Assembly: GCA_905221605.1 (NCBI GenBank)
Contig: CAJNDS010002235.1
Coordinates: forward strand, 412,343 to 476,342
Direction of reading: 5' to 3'
Origin: Symbiodinium natans
Taxonomy: Eukaryota; Sar; Dinophyceae; Suessiales; Symbiodiniaceae
Length of the DNA: 64,000 nt
Shown here one piece after another: positions 32,065 through 44,238 of this stretch. Below the pieces are notes generated by a model. It saw only the letters and a list, made by a program, of their open reading frames with translations, made no database searches and was not told the DNA's origin. The position numbers and the translations under genes were made by a program. Positions within the stretch are counted from its first letter, which is position 1. Every line of letters starts with the position of its first letter.

Positions 32065-32182
32065 GGTTCTTAGTTGGGAATCAGGGAATGAGGTACCTAA
32101 CACTCCCAGGGTTTAGGGTTTAGGGTTTAGGGCTTAGGGCCTAGGGTTTATGGTAATTCCCTCAAATCCCTACTAAGAACCA
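32065..32182. mobile_element. Family B hairpin with TTTAGGG in its loop
   Basis: Arms GGTTCTTAGTTGGGAAT and CCCTACTAAGAACC enclose about 45 bp of telomere-type repeat. Confidence 0.7.
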
Positions 32183-32260
32183 GGAAATCTTGAGGCCTTT
32201 AGGGTCTAGTGAGTCTAGTGGTGTTCTGGAGCCAACAAACCCCGCTTACAGGTTGCAGGT

Positions 32261-32358
32261 TGGGATGCTCCCCCTAATTCTAACAGTCCTTACCAGGGAT
32301 TATCATTGGGGGTGCTAGAATCCCTACGAAGGACTGTTAGTATAAGGGGGAACATCCC
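32261..32358. mobile_element. Hairpin element family C
   Basis: TGGGATGCTCCCCCTAAT pairs with ATAAGGGGGAACATCCCA; inner CAGTCCTTA pairs with AAGGACTG. Copies also at 38,715-38,800, 55,411-55,508 and 57,163-57,255, half copy near 54,739. Confidence 0.75.
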
Positions 32359-32658
32359 AAGTTCTGGGAGAAGTATACGCTAAATCACAGAACAGGTGCT
32401 TGTTGCAACTTTATGGAATACACAGAATACTCCTTCAGGAATGCTGAAGTCAGGGAGGGTTAGTTTGGCTGCAAGTCCGGACCACCTTATCACTTTGTGG
32501 GAGTCGGGGTTTTGATCTTGGGGGCTTTAGGGCTTGGGGTTCCGGATGCGGACCTAAGCACCGACATGCCCTAAACCCTAAACCCTAAACCCTAAACCCT
32601 AAACCCTAAACCCTAAACCCTAAACCCTAAATAGGGTTCGGGTTCAAGGTGAGGAAGC

Positions 32659-32754
32659 TCAGCTCAGTGCGTCCCGAGCAGATTCCCGGGTCTCCTCTGC
32701 TGACAGCTCCTCCCCAAACTCGTTGGGAAGGATGGGGCGATTGTGCGACTCTTC
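32659..32754 (-). CDS. C-terminal exon
   Basis: Acceptor CTGCTAAG|GAA, 31 codons EESHNRPILPNEFGEELSAE and onward, stop TGA 32,659. Acidic tail. A CCCTAAA array follows at 32,570-32,631. Confidence 0.6.
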   Translation of the reverse strand, partial: EESHNRPILPNEFGEELSAEETRESARDALS

Positions 32755-32974
32755 CTTAGCAGAGCAGCGCCATTCATGTCACGAAGGCGAAGCTCATGCT
32801 TCCTTTGCTCAAGCCCGCCGCAAAGGCCCCGAAATAGGTCAGACACCGCAACTCATGGGCACATGCATTCCTAGTAATGCGCCCAACCCTGAAACCTTTA
32901 CTTCAGCCCGCCGCCACAAACCCAAAAGAACCTATCGCGAATCGTGCAAGCCCTAAACCCAAGTCCTACAAACA

Positions 32975-33250
32975 CTAGGCGACAGCGGTGAACACTTCTA
33001 GCTGTACCACATACAAGCTTCCGGGGGGTGCTGTTTTACCTATCCATGCAGTTTCCACATTCCGGGGGATTGGGAATTGAGGGCTAAGGTTTTGAAGGCT
33101 TTGGGTCAACCTCAAATCCGAAAAGCTAAACCCTTGCGAAGCTCGAAGGGTCCACGTACCTATTCTGAGGTTCAGATTTGGGGCTTCGGGCTTACACGGT
33201 TTGAGGAGAAGGGTTTTTGGAAACCCTGGTAGACCTTCGATTCTAAACAT
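32975..33250 (-). CDS. Long open frame, doubtful
   Basis: 91 codons open, but part resembles degenerate telomere-type repeats. A GATAG|GTAAAA donor inside hints at only a partial exon. Confidence 0.25.
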   Translation of the reverse strand: MFRIEGLPGFPKTLLLKPCKPEAPNLNLRIGTWTLRASQGFSFSDLRLTQSLQNLSPQFPIPRNVETAWIGKTAPPGSLYVVQLEVFTAVA

Positions 33251-33292
33251 TCTAAACCCTACACCCTAAACCCTAAATCCTAAACCCCACAC

Positions 33293-33341
33293 CCAAAAAG
33301 ACGGGGAGCAATCATGACTTGCGTGTCGACCTCGGCCCAAG
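33293..33341 (-). CDS. Short exon-like island
   Basis: After GCTGGGAG the frame reads WAEVDTQVMIAPRLFG. Confidence 0.45.
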
Positions 33342-33644
33342 CTCCCAGCACGTTTAGGGGTTTAGGGTTTAGGGTTTGGGGTTAGGGCAGGGTCTAGCGG
33401 TGATGAAGGGTGCTGAGTTTAGGGGGCCTTGCAAATGGCAGGTAGTACGACATGTTAACTTGCCTTTCTTTGGCTGGCTAGGCTCCTCTAGGCATTAAAG
33501 TAGATTTGCGACTCTGTAATGAAAAAATTAGCACGATGATGAGTAATACCAAACCCTCATCCCTAAACCCTGCACTCGTTACTTGGGGCCATGTGCGGGC
33601 TGTGTGCGAAGTCGGGTTTAGGGTTTAGGGTTTAGGGTTAGGTC

Positions 33645-33712
33645 TCAGGCTGGCAGGGAAGCAGAAGACCACAGTAACAAGCATTGCTTTCGCGGTGCAA
33701 GCTGATGCCACA
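33645..33712 (-). CDS. Exon beside the longest array
   Basis: Acceptor TTTAGCAAG|TGT, frame CGISLHRESNACYCGLLLPC, about 30 bp downstream (coding sense) of array 33,746-33,952. Confidence 0.5.
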
Positions 33713-33745
33713 CTTGCTAAAGATTCGAATTCAGGGAAAAAAAAG

Positions 33746-33952
33746 GGTTGGGTTTAGGGTTTAGGGTTTAGGGTTTAGGGTTTAGGGTTTAGGGTTTAGG
33801 GTTTAGGGTTTAGGGTTTAGGGTTTAGGGTTTAGGGTTTAGGGTTTAGGGTTTAGGGTTTAGGTTTAGGGTTTAGGGTTTAGGGTTTAGGGTTTAGGGTT
33901 TAGGGTTTAGGGTTTAGGGTTTAGGGTTTAGGGTTTAGGGTTTAGGGTTTAG
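33746..33952 (+). repeat. Longest TTTAGGG array
   Basis: About 29 head-to-tail units with a single 1-base loss in the middle, G-rich strand on plus. Confidence 0.95.
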
Positions 33953-33975
33953 GCTGAAAGCCATGTACACCTAAC

Positions 33976-34009
33976 CTATATGACTCAGCAATGTGGAGCC
34001 CAAAACCTT
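33976..34009 (-). CDS. Short exon
   Basis: Acceptor GATTCTTGCAG|AAG, KVLGSTLLSHI, donor ATAG|GTTAGG. It lies upstream of the long array, which would be the intron. Confidence 0.5.
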
Positions 34010-35243
34010 CTGCAAGAATCGAAGCCCTCAGATCAACCAACCCTTAACTAACATGTCAAGCTTAAAGCAGCTGCGCGTGCTGAGTACTGAAAAAATGCGC
34101 TTGGTGCCTGAAAGGCGACCATACTTCAACCCTCAACCGTAAAACCTAATTCCTAATCGCAGCAGCGTGGCAAATTGCAACAAGCTGATCCGCCCAATTC
34201 TAGGGTTTACCACCCAAACCTCTAGTTTCGGTATTCGAGTGGGTGTTTTCCCAAGATATAGGGTGTACCTATATGGGTCGCAAAAATGAAGGACCCCAGA
34301 TATAGTCCCCCCAAATATAGTAGGATACCCTTATAGTAAGGACCGCAACAACGTACCCCCTAATTTCGGAACAAGGGGCGTCCTTCGCGGCTGTAAGCCT
34401 GTCCTGGGCGCTGCTCACCCTAAACCCTAAACCCCAAAACCCCATAAACCCTAAACCCCAAACCCCATAAACCCTAAACCCTAAACCCCAAACCCCAAAC
34501 CCCATAAACCCTAAACCCTAAACCCCAAACCCCCCAAACCCTAGACCCAAAAACAACCCCAAGTCGAGCCCCACAAGGGCTCAACAAGTGAAACCCGAAG
34601 AGCCCCACCCTGAAACCCTACCCCCGCGCCCCTGAACCCTAGTAACCCCAGACCCCACGGTCTAGTAGGGTTTGGGGTGTAGGGTTTAGGGTTTGGGGTT
34701 TGGGGTTTAGGGTTTAGGGTTTCCTGAATCGACCCTAAGCCCTGTAAACCCCACCCTAAACCGCTATAAGCGACCAACCCCAAGACAAAAATGAGAAAAA
34801 AAAACTATGAAACAGAAAAAACAACAAAACAAAAGCAAAAAACCTGCAAATTAAACAAGAAAGACCTACAAAAAAACCTAAACCCTAGACCCTATAGACT
34901 ATGCAAGCCCTAGAAGCCCCACTAGCCCCACAGTACCGTACAACCCTACCTAGGTTTTAGGGTTTAGGGTTTAGGGTTTAGGGTTTAGGGTTTTGGGTTT
35001 AGGGTTTAGGGTTTACCCTATAAACCCTGCAAACCCTGAACCCTGTTACCCCTACCACCCCACAAACCCTCAACACAACCTCGTAAACGACCAAAAAACT
35101 ACAAACAAAAAAACCTTGAAACCCTCCAAACCCTTTTAAACCCTAGACCCAAAACCCTCCACACCCTGTAAGCCAAACCCTAAACCCTAAACCCTAAGCC
35201 CTAAACCCTAAACCCTAAACCCTCAACCCTAAACCCTCGAAAC

Positions 35244-35310
35244 CCCGTAAATTCGGCAAAAGCGCCAGGGCATCGCCCCCCGGCGCGAGCTTGGGCTCCT
35301 GGAGCCGCTC
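35244..35310 (-). CDS. Exon with CCCTAAACCCAG acceptor
   Basis: 22 codons ERLQEPKLAPGGDALALLPN and onward, donor CGGG|GTTTCG. Confidence 0.6.
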
Positions 35311-35549
35311 CTGGGTTTAGGGTTTAGGGGTTTAGGGGTTTAGGGGTTTAGGGGTTTAGGGGTTTAGGGGTTTAGGGTTTAGGGTTCAAGGTTCAGGGTT
35401 TAGGGTTGAGGGCCGTTTAGGGTTTAGGCTTTTTGGGATTTGCGTGATCCTAAACCCTAAACCCTAAGCCCTAAGCCCTAAACCCTAAGCCCTAAACCCT
35501 AAACCCTAAACCCTAAACCCTAAACCCTAAAACAAACCTTGAACCCTAG

Positions 35550-35661
35550 TGAGTCGGAGATTGCCAGAGAGAAGCATGCTTCGACCAAGGGGCCCCGTGT
35601 ACTCGTTTGCATGACTATCCTATTGAAGGGGGTCAGAAAGAAGGGTGAAGCAGTCGCCGCG
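35550..35661 (+). CDS. Plus-strand exon ending on GTTTAGGG
   Basis: Acceptor AACCCTAG|T, 37 codons (EIAREKHASTKGPRVLVCMT within), donor GCG|GTTTAGGG. 1+111 nt. Confidence 0.6.
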
Positions 35662-35997
35662 GTTTAGGGTTTAGGGTTTAGGGTTTAGGGTTTAGGGTTT
35701 AGGTTTAGGGTTTAGGGTTTAGGGTTCAGGGTTTTGGGTCCTACTTGGAGGTTTACCTATAAGTAGGGTTCTACGTACCCCAAATACAGGTGAACATCCC
35801 TGCTGCCGAACTTACAACCTTGCTCATTACCGCCCATGACCCTCCAGGTAAACATCCTATGCGCCCTCCGATAAGAACGCTCAACCCTAAAGCCAGAAGA
35901 TCCCGGAAGGACTGTCACTAAACCCTAAGCCCTAAACCCGAAACCCTAAACCCTAAACCATAAAACATAAGCCCTAAACCCTAAACGGAGAAGTTCT

Positions 35998-36051
35998 TCA
36001 GCAGGCTTCAAAGAGCCGATCCATGAGCTCCATGTACTCGGGTTCGTCCTG
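35998..36051 (-). CDS. C-terminal exon with CCCTAAACCCAG acceptor
   Basis: QDEPEYMELMDRLFEAC then TGA 35,998. Acidic helical tail. Confidence 0.6.
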   Translation of the reverse strand, partial: QDEPEYMELMDRLFEAC

Positions 36052-36760
36052 CTGGGTTTAGGGTTTTGGGTTTAGGGCTAGGGTGTAGGCTGTAGGGTGT
36101 AGGGTTTAGGGTTTAGGGTTTAGGGTTTAGGGTCTAGAATTTAATGAGTGTCTAGGGTTTGGGTTTAGGATTTAGGATTTAGGGTTTAGGACAACACTTA
36201 AGGGTTCACTACATTTTTGTAAAGGGGTTGGGAGGGCTTACTAACCCTAAACCCTAAACCCTAAATCCTTAACCCTTAGCCCTAAACCCTAAACCCTTAG
36301 CCCTAAACCCTAAACCCGAAATCGATTATGGTTTAGGGTTTAGGGTTTAGGGTTTCCACCCCCCCCCCCCCCCCCCTCCCTACACCCGCTTATAGCCCTT
36401 ACCCCCCATGATGGCACCCTTCTATCCCCCCATGCCCTGATATCTTCACCCCCGGCTACCTCCGGCTCCTCCACCATGCCTGATTTTGCTCTAGCTGCCA
36501 AAAACATACGTAAATGTGTATATGCATACATATATATATATATATACATACATATATATATATATATAGGTGTGTGTAACCTATATATATATATGTACGT
36601 ATAATACATATAAAGAAATATCATGCAAGCACACTAATTAAAGAAACGCTCCCGAAAATCCTGTCTCTTAGAACCATAGCTCGACACATCACAGGCCCTA
36701 GGCCGTCAAAGACATCCCGGGACATCAAAGACGTCTGGGGGTTTAGGGTTTAGGGTTTAG

Positions 36761-36828
36761 ACGTCTTCACTCAACGAGTCCAGCGGACACACAGCATTTT
36801 CCGTCTAGAACGTGCCCTTGTGACTGCA
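36761..36828 (+). CDS. Plus-strand exon with TTTAG acceptor
   Basis: After GGGTTTAG|AC the frame reads VFTQRVQRTHSIFRLERALV; donor GCA|GTTTCT. Confidence 0.55.
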
Positions 36829-37070
36829 GTTTCTTGTTTTGTCAACACAACATCGAAGATCAGAGCAGCTGTTATCAGAGTTGAGAATTTGGGGAGTTGC
36901 CGTCGTCATGAACAGATTTGCCCCGGCCCCAGCTGCGGGCGTCAGAGGTTCTCATATGGACCCGTGCTTCGCCACCTCTAATTCCCTCCACAGCGACTGA
37001 AGCGCGGGAGCAACAAAAGCCTAAACCCCAAATCCTAAACCCTATAATCCCTAAACCCTAAACCCTAAAC

Positions 37071-37139
37071 CCTTAGAGGCACGAAGCTGATAGTCGCCGC
37101 CTGAGCTTCCTTGAAGAACTGCGACTTCTTCAAGTTTGC
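37071..37139 (-). CDS. Exon ending on GTTTAGGG
   Basis: Acceptor TTGTCAAG|GCA, 23 codons ANLKKSQFFKEAQAATISFV and onward, donor AGG|GTTTAGGG. Confidence 0.65.
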
Positions 37140-37328
37140 CTTGACAAGGCAAGCGCTGGTTTTTTTTGGGGGGAGGGCGAATGGAGCTTGGGGTTTCGGG
37201 TTCAGGTCTTTGGGGCGAATAGAGCTTGGGGAGTTTAAAGGGGTTGGAGCATTCAATGTTTGTGTTCCGGTTTGGAGGAGCCCGGCGCAATGAAAGTTAG
37301 GATTTGCAGCTAAAGGTCTATGAAGCCC

Positions 37329-37415
37329 TACCCTAAACCCTAAACCCTAAACCCTAAACCCTAAACCCTAAACCCTAAACCCTAAACCCTAAACCCTAAA
37401 CCCTAACCCTAAACC
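37329..37415 (-). repeat. CCCTAAA array
   Basis: Twelve units. Confidence 0.95.
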
Positions 37416-37708
37416 ACGTTCCCCGGAAGCCCTAAAACAGCCATGGGTAACTAAGTATTTTGGAGGGTCCTCTTCCGGGGTGGAGTTGAGGCTGTGCTGT
37501 TGAGGGTTCTAAGTTTCTGGCTCCAGGTTGAGGATACCCTGAACCCTAAATCCCAAAACCCGAAACCCTAAACCCTAAACCTGAAACCGGAGACATCTCT
37601 CTCAGATGGCGCTCCTGAACCCTTAAGAAAACCTAGACCCTATACACGCTAAACCCTAACCCTAAGCCCTAAACCCTAAACCCCAAACCCTAAACCCATG
37701 ACCAAAAC

Positions 37709-37741
37709 ACAAAGACGGGCCTTGTTCCACTTCTTGTACGC
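37709..37741 (-). CDS. Short basic exon
   Basis: Acceptor GTTGGCCAG|GCG, AYKKWNKARLC, donor TGT|GTTTTG. Confidence 0.5.
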
Positions 37742-37823
37742 CTGGCCAACTCAAGAAGGATGCCCACATACAAAATGAGATTCGGCTCTAGATGCCTATA
37801 CGGGGCACGTTTGAAAGGCTTAC

Positions 37824-37866
37824 ACGCATCATGCAGAGGTCCGTTGATTGAGGACTTGCCCTTCTT
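37824..37866 (-). CDS. Exon with GTAAGC donor
   Basis: Acceptor CTTTCTAAG|AAG, KKGKSSINGPLHDA, donor GCGT|GTAAGC. An open stretch FLNKYKYKMMFFDLLY just upstream begins at TTTAG of array 37,923-37,975. Confidence 0.55.
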
Positions 37867-38083
37867 CTTAGAAAGTAAAGTAAGTCGAAGAACATCATCT
37901 TGTACTTATACTTGTTCAAGAAACCCTAAACCCTAAACCCTAAACCCTAAACCCTAAACCCTAAACCCTAAACCCCTTGACAGCTCGAGATGCTTTGCAG
38001 CCATAGCCTCCTCCCGACCACGCTAAGAGCAACACCTCTGCAACGATTTTGCTTTTCAAGGTCGGGTGATTGGCAAAACTATC

Positions 38084-38190
38084 CCTTAGGGTCCATGTAC
38101 CTCATTATTGTATACTTGGGCCCCAAAGTCCCTATATAGGAGGTACTTTAAGGCCCAAGTATTCCCTATTTAGGTGCATGGACCCTTGGG
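38084..38190. mobile_element. Hairpin element family A
   Basis: TTAGGGTCCATGTACCTCAT at the left, GGTGCATGGACCCTT at the right. Confidence 0.7.
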
Positions 38191-38495
38191 GTATTACACG
38201 CCAAAAGTCACTAAGACCATCCAGTATTACACAATTACTATACGTTGTAAGTATTTGCTTGTAAATATTCGATGGAGTTATCCCAAAGGCCGTATCGTTC
38301 TCCGTAAAGACTCCGTTTTGGCTCAGGCACGCAGGCCGCAAACCCCAAGGCTTACTGTGCAAACCCTGCAGAATTTCCTGCGCCTGCAACCCGCGAACCT
38401 GAAACCCTACACCCTTCAAACCCTCTAAACCCTAAAGCCCTAAAACCGAAACCCCCAAACCCTAAACCCTGAACCCTAAACCCTAAACCCTAAAC

Positions 38496-38609
38496 CCTCC
38501 AGAGAATTTCTCCAGGTGCCTCCTTGTTCAGCTTCCACTCGTGAAAGAGCCGATCGTCGCCCTCGGTGGCGTCCTCCACGTAGATGGGAACCCCGACCTG
38601 ATCTTTGCA
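38496..38609 (-). CDS. Exon, 38 codons, ending on GTTTAGGG
   Basis: Acceptor AAAACAAG|TGC, frame DQVGVPIYVEDATEGDDRLF and onward, donor AGG|GTTTAGGG. One of the clearest coding islands. Confidence 0.7.
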
Positions 38610-39065
38610 CTTGTTTTTTTTTTTGTTTTAAAGGGTTTTAGGGTTTAGGGTTTGGGGTTCAGGGTTGAGGGCTTAGATTTTTTCGGGGGCTTTTAGGGTT
38701 CAAAAGTCTTGGGTTGGGATGGTCTCCCTTAAACTAACAGTCCTTAGCAGGGATTATAGTACCCCTGTTATAATCCCCATTAAAGACTGTTAGTATAAGG
38801 GGGAACATCGCAAGTTTAGGGTTTGCAGTCTAGGGTTGAGGGTTCGGCTTTTGCTAGGCGTGAGGATGTTTAAGCCCGAAACCAAAAATCCCGGAACCCC
38901 AAAAAGCCTTCTCCGTAACCCCTTAATGAGCCGCTTGAGCCCCAAACCCTTAAACTCCGCGCCTTAAGCCCTAAGCCCCGAAAAACCCCAAACCCCAAAT
39001 GCCCTGAACCCTAAACCCTAAACCCTAAACCCCAAACCCTAAACCCTAAACCCTAAACCCCCAAA

Positions 39066-39140
39066 TACCAGACTGAGGATCCCACAGCCTGCTTCAGGGC
39101 CTGTGCAAAGACGCGCTCCGATCCTCAGAGCGTCTGGGTT
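39066..39140. CDS. Exon-like island, strand unresolved
   Basis: Minus: NPDALRIGARLCTGPEAGCG. Plus: QTEDPTACFRACAKTRSDPQ. Both are open between opposed arrays. Confidence 0.35.
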
Positions 39141-39324
39141 GCTGTTAGGGTTTAGGGTTTAGGGGTTTAGGGTTTAGGGTTTAGGGTTTAGGGTTTAGGG
39201 TTTAGGGTTTAGGGTTTAGGGGGTGGGGGAGTATATGGCTGTTGAACCCTAAACCCTAAACCCTGAACCCTAAACCCTGAACCCTAAGCCCTAAGCCCCA
39301 AGCCCTAAGCCCTAAAGCCTACAC

Positions 39325-39394
39325 CCTGCCTGAAACCCAGTTCTAGGCCTTGAGCTTCAGAGTGCAAGGCCTTTGTGAGTCTCTTGTACGGCGC
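39325..39394 (-). CDS. Exon
   Basis: Acceptor CAGCTTAG|GCG, 23 codons APYKRLTKALHSEAQGLELG and onward, donor CAGG|GTGTAG. Confidence 0.55.
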
Positions 39395-39484
39395 CTAAGC
39401 TGTCCCCACTTCCCCGACCTCTCAATTCGCCCGAGTGCTTTTCAAGAGTCTACGCCGAACCGTCGAAAGCCCTAAACCCTAAAC

Positions 39485-39910
39485 CTTCAAAGGCGAACTA
39501 ACATGTAGTATTCTAATCTCACTGATCTCTTGTGTGACACTTTGCGTTGTATAACCTTAAAGCTACCATGTTCAGAGCTTACAATGTTATGTGACATTGG
39601 GCTGTAATGATGCATGCTTCTTGTACTATGATACCGCTTAACATGTCAAAATATTTGCTGGTGCGTGAATCTGTAAAACATTTCTTGAACTTTGCGTTAT
39701 GCCAGGAATAGTATTCAAATGGTGCTATGACATAAACGGTTTGGTGATGAAGTTTTAAAACTTCATGATGTATGAGTTCAACATGTGCTATAATGTACTA
39801 TGATGTTGTATTTGGCTTTCGAAAGATGAAGAACAACCGGCAGAATCTATACTACTATATATTGAACTACACCATTACATTCAAAAATGCTCTGGCCTTG
39901 TTTGCTTAGG
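39485..39910. other. AT-rich unique stretch without arrays
   Basis: No telomere-type repeat, no convincing exon, AT-richer than its surroundings. It could be a long intron or intergenic DNA. Confidence 0.5.
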
Positions 39911-42149
39911 AAAACCCTGAACTCTCGGCCCCCAACATACGACTTTGACAGCCGTGCTATCGTCCGGATGAAGAACCACTCAACCCCAGACTTGAGGCCA
40001 TTGGCACTCCACCCTAGACTCTAAGCCCAAAGCCCTGAAGCCTAAAGCCTAAACCCCTGCCCTAAACTCTAAAAAAAATTCGGTTTGAAAAGAGTTAGGG
40101 TTCAGGGTTCAGGCTTTGAGGGTTAGGGCGTAACTTACAACCCAAACTTGTGAGATTGCACCTCTGGGCCTTGGGGGTTGAGGGGGGTGGGGAAGGTAGG
40201 GAAGCCCATACCCAAACCCACACAAAACCGTAGACGTTCTTCCCTGGCTCAGGTCGCAGCGGAAGGCAAAGAAAATTGAAGCGCCAGGTACCAAGCCTCA
40301 TGAAAAAGTGCAATGGTTCAGGATGGAGGGTTTTCTGCTGTCGACGTCCCTTCTAGCAGCGACCTGATTGGCTACAAAATGCCTGGTTTCGTGCACAAGG
40401 TGGCACTTCCCAAACATTGAACTGAACCCTGAACCAGAAATCTCACTCAAAGACGTGTGAAGATCATCCTACATAAGCCCTCAGCCATGGACATAAAACC
40501 ATGTTAGGCCGTTGGACCAAGCCGGAGGCTGCCACACGGAGTGTTTCTGCTATTTGCATAAGAACCCCAAAAAAATATAAAAAAAAGTGAGAATCCCTAT
40601 ATTACTCTTTAATAAGGAAGAATGTCTTTATACTTTTCGGGGTTCTTAAGCAATTAGTGGGTTGAGGGTTGAGTGTCTAGGTTTAGGCTCGACTGCATCC
40701 CTCCATGGGCTAGCCAGCGCATGCCAAGCATCCCAGGAGGAACGACCACGCGCTCTGCAGCGTTCGCTGGACGTTGGACGTGTACCTGGCAGTCTTAGGG
40801 TTTAGGGTTCAGAGTTTAGGGTTTAGGGTTAAGGGCTTAGGGTCTATAGGGGCTAGGGTCCCCGACAGCCCTCTGAGAAGGACCGGTGCAGCCCGTGCAG
40901 GTCAAGTACCACATACACGTATGCATTCGAGGGTTGATCTACATTGTGTGCCAGCTTTGGCACTCCTATCCTTAGTAGGCCAGTAACCGTATTATAATAA
41001 GGGCACCCTGTTTTGGGTTGGTTTTTTCATAAAGGAACCTTGAACTCCAAAAAAGGGAAAAGGGTACCACTGGGCTGCCAAGAATCTATAAGGACGTATG
41101 AGGCGTCAAAACTTCTAGAAACCTTCGGAGCCACAAGCAAACCGAAGCATGCTTCAGTAAATGAGCACAGGTCAATACATGACCAAAGAACCGATTCCCT
41201 TAATTAGGGCCGCAATAATAAGGTACCTCTATTTTTGGAACACCCTCACCTAGTTCGTGTTAGCTCTTCGAGGTACACGGCGAGACCGCGGCCATCAATT
41301 GTCTCGTCTCGCTCGAAGAGGCCCCCGGGTCCTCTGAAGAAATAATCTTGCAAAGCTTTAAGAAGGAACAGTGGGGGGTATTAGGCACCTTGTAAGCCTA
41401 AACCTAAACCCTAAGCCCTAAACCCTAAACCCCAAAATGGGCCTTCAGACACAACCTACTGAACCTACTTCCTAACGTCCTCGATCAAGAACTAGCACGT
41501 CACAGGCCCCTATGTGGGTTTAGGGTTTAGGGTTTAAGGGTCTAGGGGTGATCATTAGGTCTTCAGGAGACGACTCATGCAGGCCTATCCTCTGGCTTTG
41601 GCTGGGATTCCACGTCGCCGAACAAGGCAAAGGATGAAGGGTTTAGGGCTTAAGGTCCCCGAGTTTTAGAACCCTGCCCCTAAACCCTATAAACCCGAAA
41701 CCCTGAACTTAAACCCTGAACTCTAAAGAAGCAGGTGAAGTACGGGGCCTGGAATCCTGGTGGGGGGAGGTTCGGTTTGAACGCTATAAACCCTAAACCC
41801 TAAACCACATAGAAGTATACAAGCCGTAGACGTCATACCTAGCCAAAACTTCATAAACAAAAAAAACCCATAAACCCCAAACTCTGAACCCTAAGCCTCC
41901 TGGCCCTAAACCCTAAACCCTAACCCCGAACCTTCTACACACCCCCCAAAAGCCTACAAACCCGCAGCAACCTCAAACCCCTGCCCGAGCCGCCATGCCT
42001 ATGTAGCGCTTTCGGAGGACCGAGCCTGCGAGCGAACTCGTTGTTTAGGGCTTCGGGTTTGGGGGACCCCCCCAATATAGCCCTTCAAGAGATTTTGCGG
42101 GGACTTTCCCAACAAACAACGAACACATGGTGTAGGACCCCCCCCCCCC

Positions 42150-42190
42150 AAATCAAGAAGATCAGCTACGTTTGAGCCCATGGCTTTAAA
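42150..42190 (-). CDS. Weak exon-like island
   Basis: MGSNVADLLDLGGG within a longer open minus frame (41,999-42,214) that runs through a G tract. Confidence 0.3.
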
Positions 42191-42562
42191 ACCCGAAGCC
42201 GCAGTGGGATGCATTCAGAGATGTGTGGAAGCTCCCTATGATAAGCCACTGGGTTCTCCCAAGACTTCGAGACATGGTGCTGTGAAGCGTTAAGGTTCAT
42301 AGGGCCTCAGGGTTTAGGGCTGCTTGGGGTGTGCTTCGACAGGGCGTTAGGGTCCCCAAGCCCAAAACCCTAAACCCTAAGCCAGGACGGGGAGGGCAGG
42401 GAGGGCTTTGGTTTTTATAGTCAGGGCTGCAGCGCCTAACACACGAGGCGAAGTTTGAGCTCCAAGAACACCCTCTCAAACCCCTCGCAAACCCTGAGTC
42501 GCGGAGGGTTTAGGGTTTAGGGTTTAGGGTTTAGGGTTTAGGGTTTAGGGTTTAGGGTTTAG

Positions 42563-42660
42563 GGTTGCAAACTGCAACGCCAAGTCGCCCGCAATGGAAA
42601 CAAAGAAGGCAGAAATTCTATTTGCTTCATGGAGTGTAGAAGGCAAGCTAGCAACCACCC
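42563..42660 (+). CDS. Plus-strand exon with TTTAG acceptor
   Basis: After (TTTAGGG)n ending TTTAG|G the frame reads NCNAKSPAMETKKAEILFAS and onward; possible GC donor GAAG|GCAAGC or TAG at about 42,663. Confidence 0.55.
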
Positions 42661-43132
42661 CTTAGACAAGGTAAAAGGGGTGCCAGAACCCTCGGTGTCT
42701 AAGCCCTGAACCCTAAACGCTAAACCTGCAAACCCTAAACCCAGAAAAATACCCCAGAAAACCCTTTAAAAACCCGAAATCCCCTCAGAAATACCCCAAA
42801 TACCCAAAAACCCTATAAACCAAGAAAAAAGATCCCCTCAAAAATACCCCAGATACCCTAAAACCTATAAACCAAGAAAGGAGAGCCCAGGCGCCTGTAT
42901 CTGTCAAGGTCTTGGCGCCCAGGGGAGTTAGATGTCCTCAAGGCGGGAAATGGGGCTTTAGGAGTATTTAGGGTTTAGGGTTTAGGGTTCAGGGTTCAGG
43001 GTTTAGGGTTTAGGGTTTAGGGCAGTGTAGGGCATTTGGGATTTCGGGCATTGAAGGGATTTAGGGTATCTAGATGTTTTTAGGGTTTAGGGTTTAGGGC
43101 CGCCCCTTTAAACCCCTATCCGTTGAGACCAG

Positions 43133-43168
43133 CGACATGGAAATTACCGAAGACCTATTTAGGGAAAG
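43133..43168 (+). CDS. Short plus-strand exon
   Basis: Acceptor AGACCAG|C, DMEITEDLFRE, donor AAAG|GTGCCT. 1+33+2 nt. Confidence 0.4.
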
Positions 43169-44238
43169 GTGCCTCGGAGCTTGAAGCTTCTGACTCAGGG
43201 TTGAGGGGTTTGTGGGTGTTTGAGTTCTTGCTCTGGAGCTCAGAGTTCAGGGCACAAAGGGTCTTGAGTTCCAGCCTTGCAAGAGTTGTCTCCTATGAGT
43301 TCTGTCGGTTTGTGGGTTCTCTCTAGGGCATTGACTCGACCCAAGAGTAACCCAGGAAAAAAAAGGGTATCCTTTTTGGTTTAAAGGGGCTTGTAAGGGA
43401 ACCTTAATCCAAAAATAGAAGGGAATATAAGGGCCTACTCGGGGTCCTAGTTGAGAGTTGAAGGACGTGCTGAGAATAGTGGTGCTCAGGGTTGACTTCA
43501 ACCCGAGACACTCCTACTTCTTTCAATCAAGCCCTCTAAACCCTGAACCCCCACCCAACTCCTTGGAAGCCATGTGCCCGCATCTTGACAAGGGTACCCT
43601 TTCTGGGGTTGTTCGGGTTTAGGGTTTAGGGTTTAGGGTTTAGGGTTTAGGGTTTAGGGTTCACTAGAAAGGAGGGTACTGTAGCAGGGCTCCTTTGTAG
43701 CTCTCCCAGAATTGCGCTCGCACAGGCCAGCCCAAATTGCCCGGGCCTTGGAGACACGTTGGCTTTAGGGAGGGGGGGGGGATGAGCTTTGGGTTTCGTC
43801 GTCTTACTCTCCATGACCCTAAACCCAAACCCTAAACTCTAAACTCTAAACTCTAAAACCCTAAACCCTAAACCCTAAACCCTAAACCCTAAACCCTAAA
43901 CCCCCAAACCCTAAACCGATGAACCCAAGGATGCTAGGGTTTAGGATGTTGACTCCTGGAGTCCACGGTCATATGAAAGATGTACCGGGAGGGGGGGGGG
44001 GGGGGGCAACTCCGAACCGATGCCGAAGGCCTACAAAAGCCCACAGCTACCCTTTAGGGTTTTCGGTTTAGGGGTTAGGGTTTCGAACCCCAAGGCTTCC
44101 ATAGAGCACAGTTTAGGGTTTAGGGTTAGGGTTTAGGGTTTAGGGTTTAGGGTTTAGGGTTTAGGGTTTAGGGTTCCATAAACCCTGCACGCTCTATAGC
44201 TCCAAACCCTAAACCCGAAGCCCTATAAGCTGCGAAAC

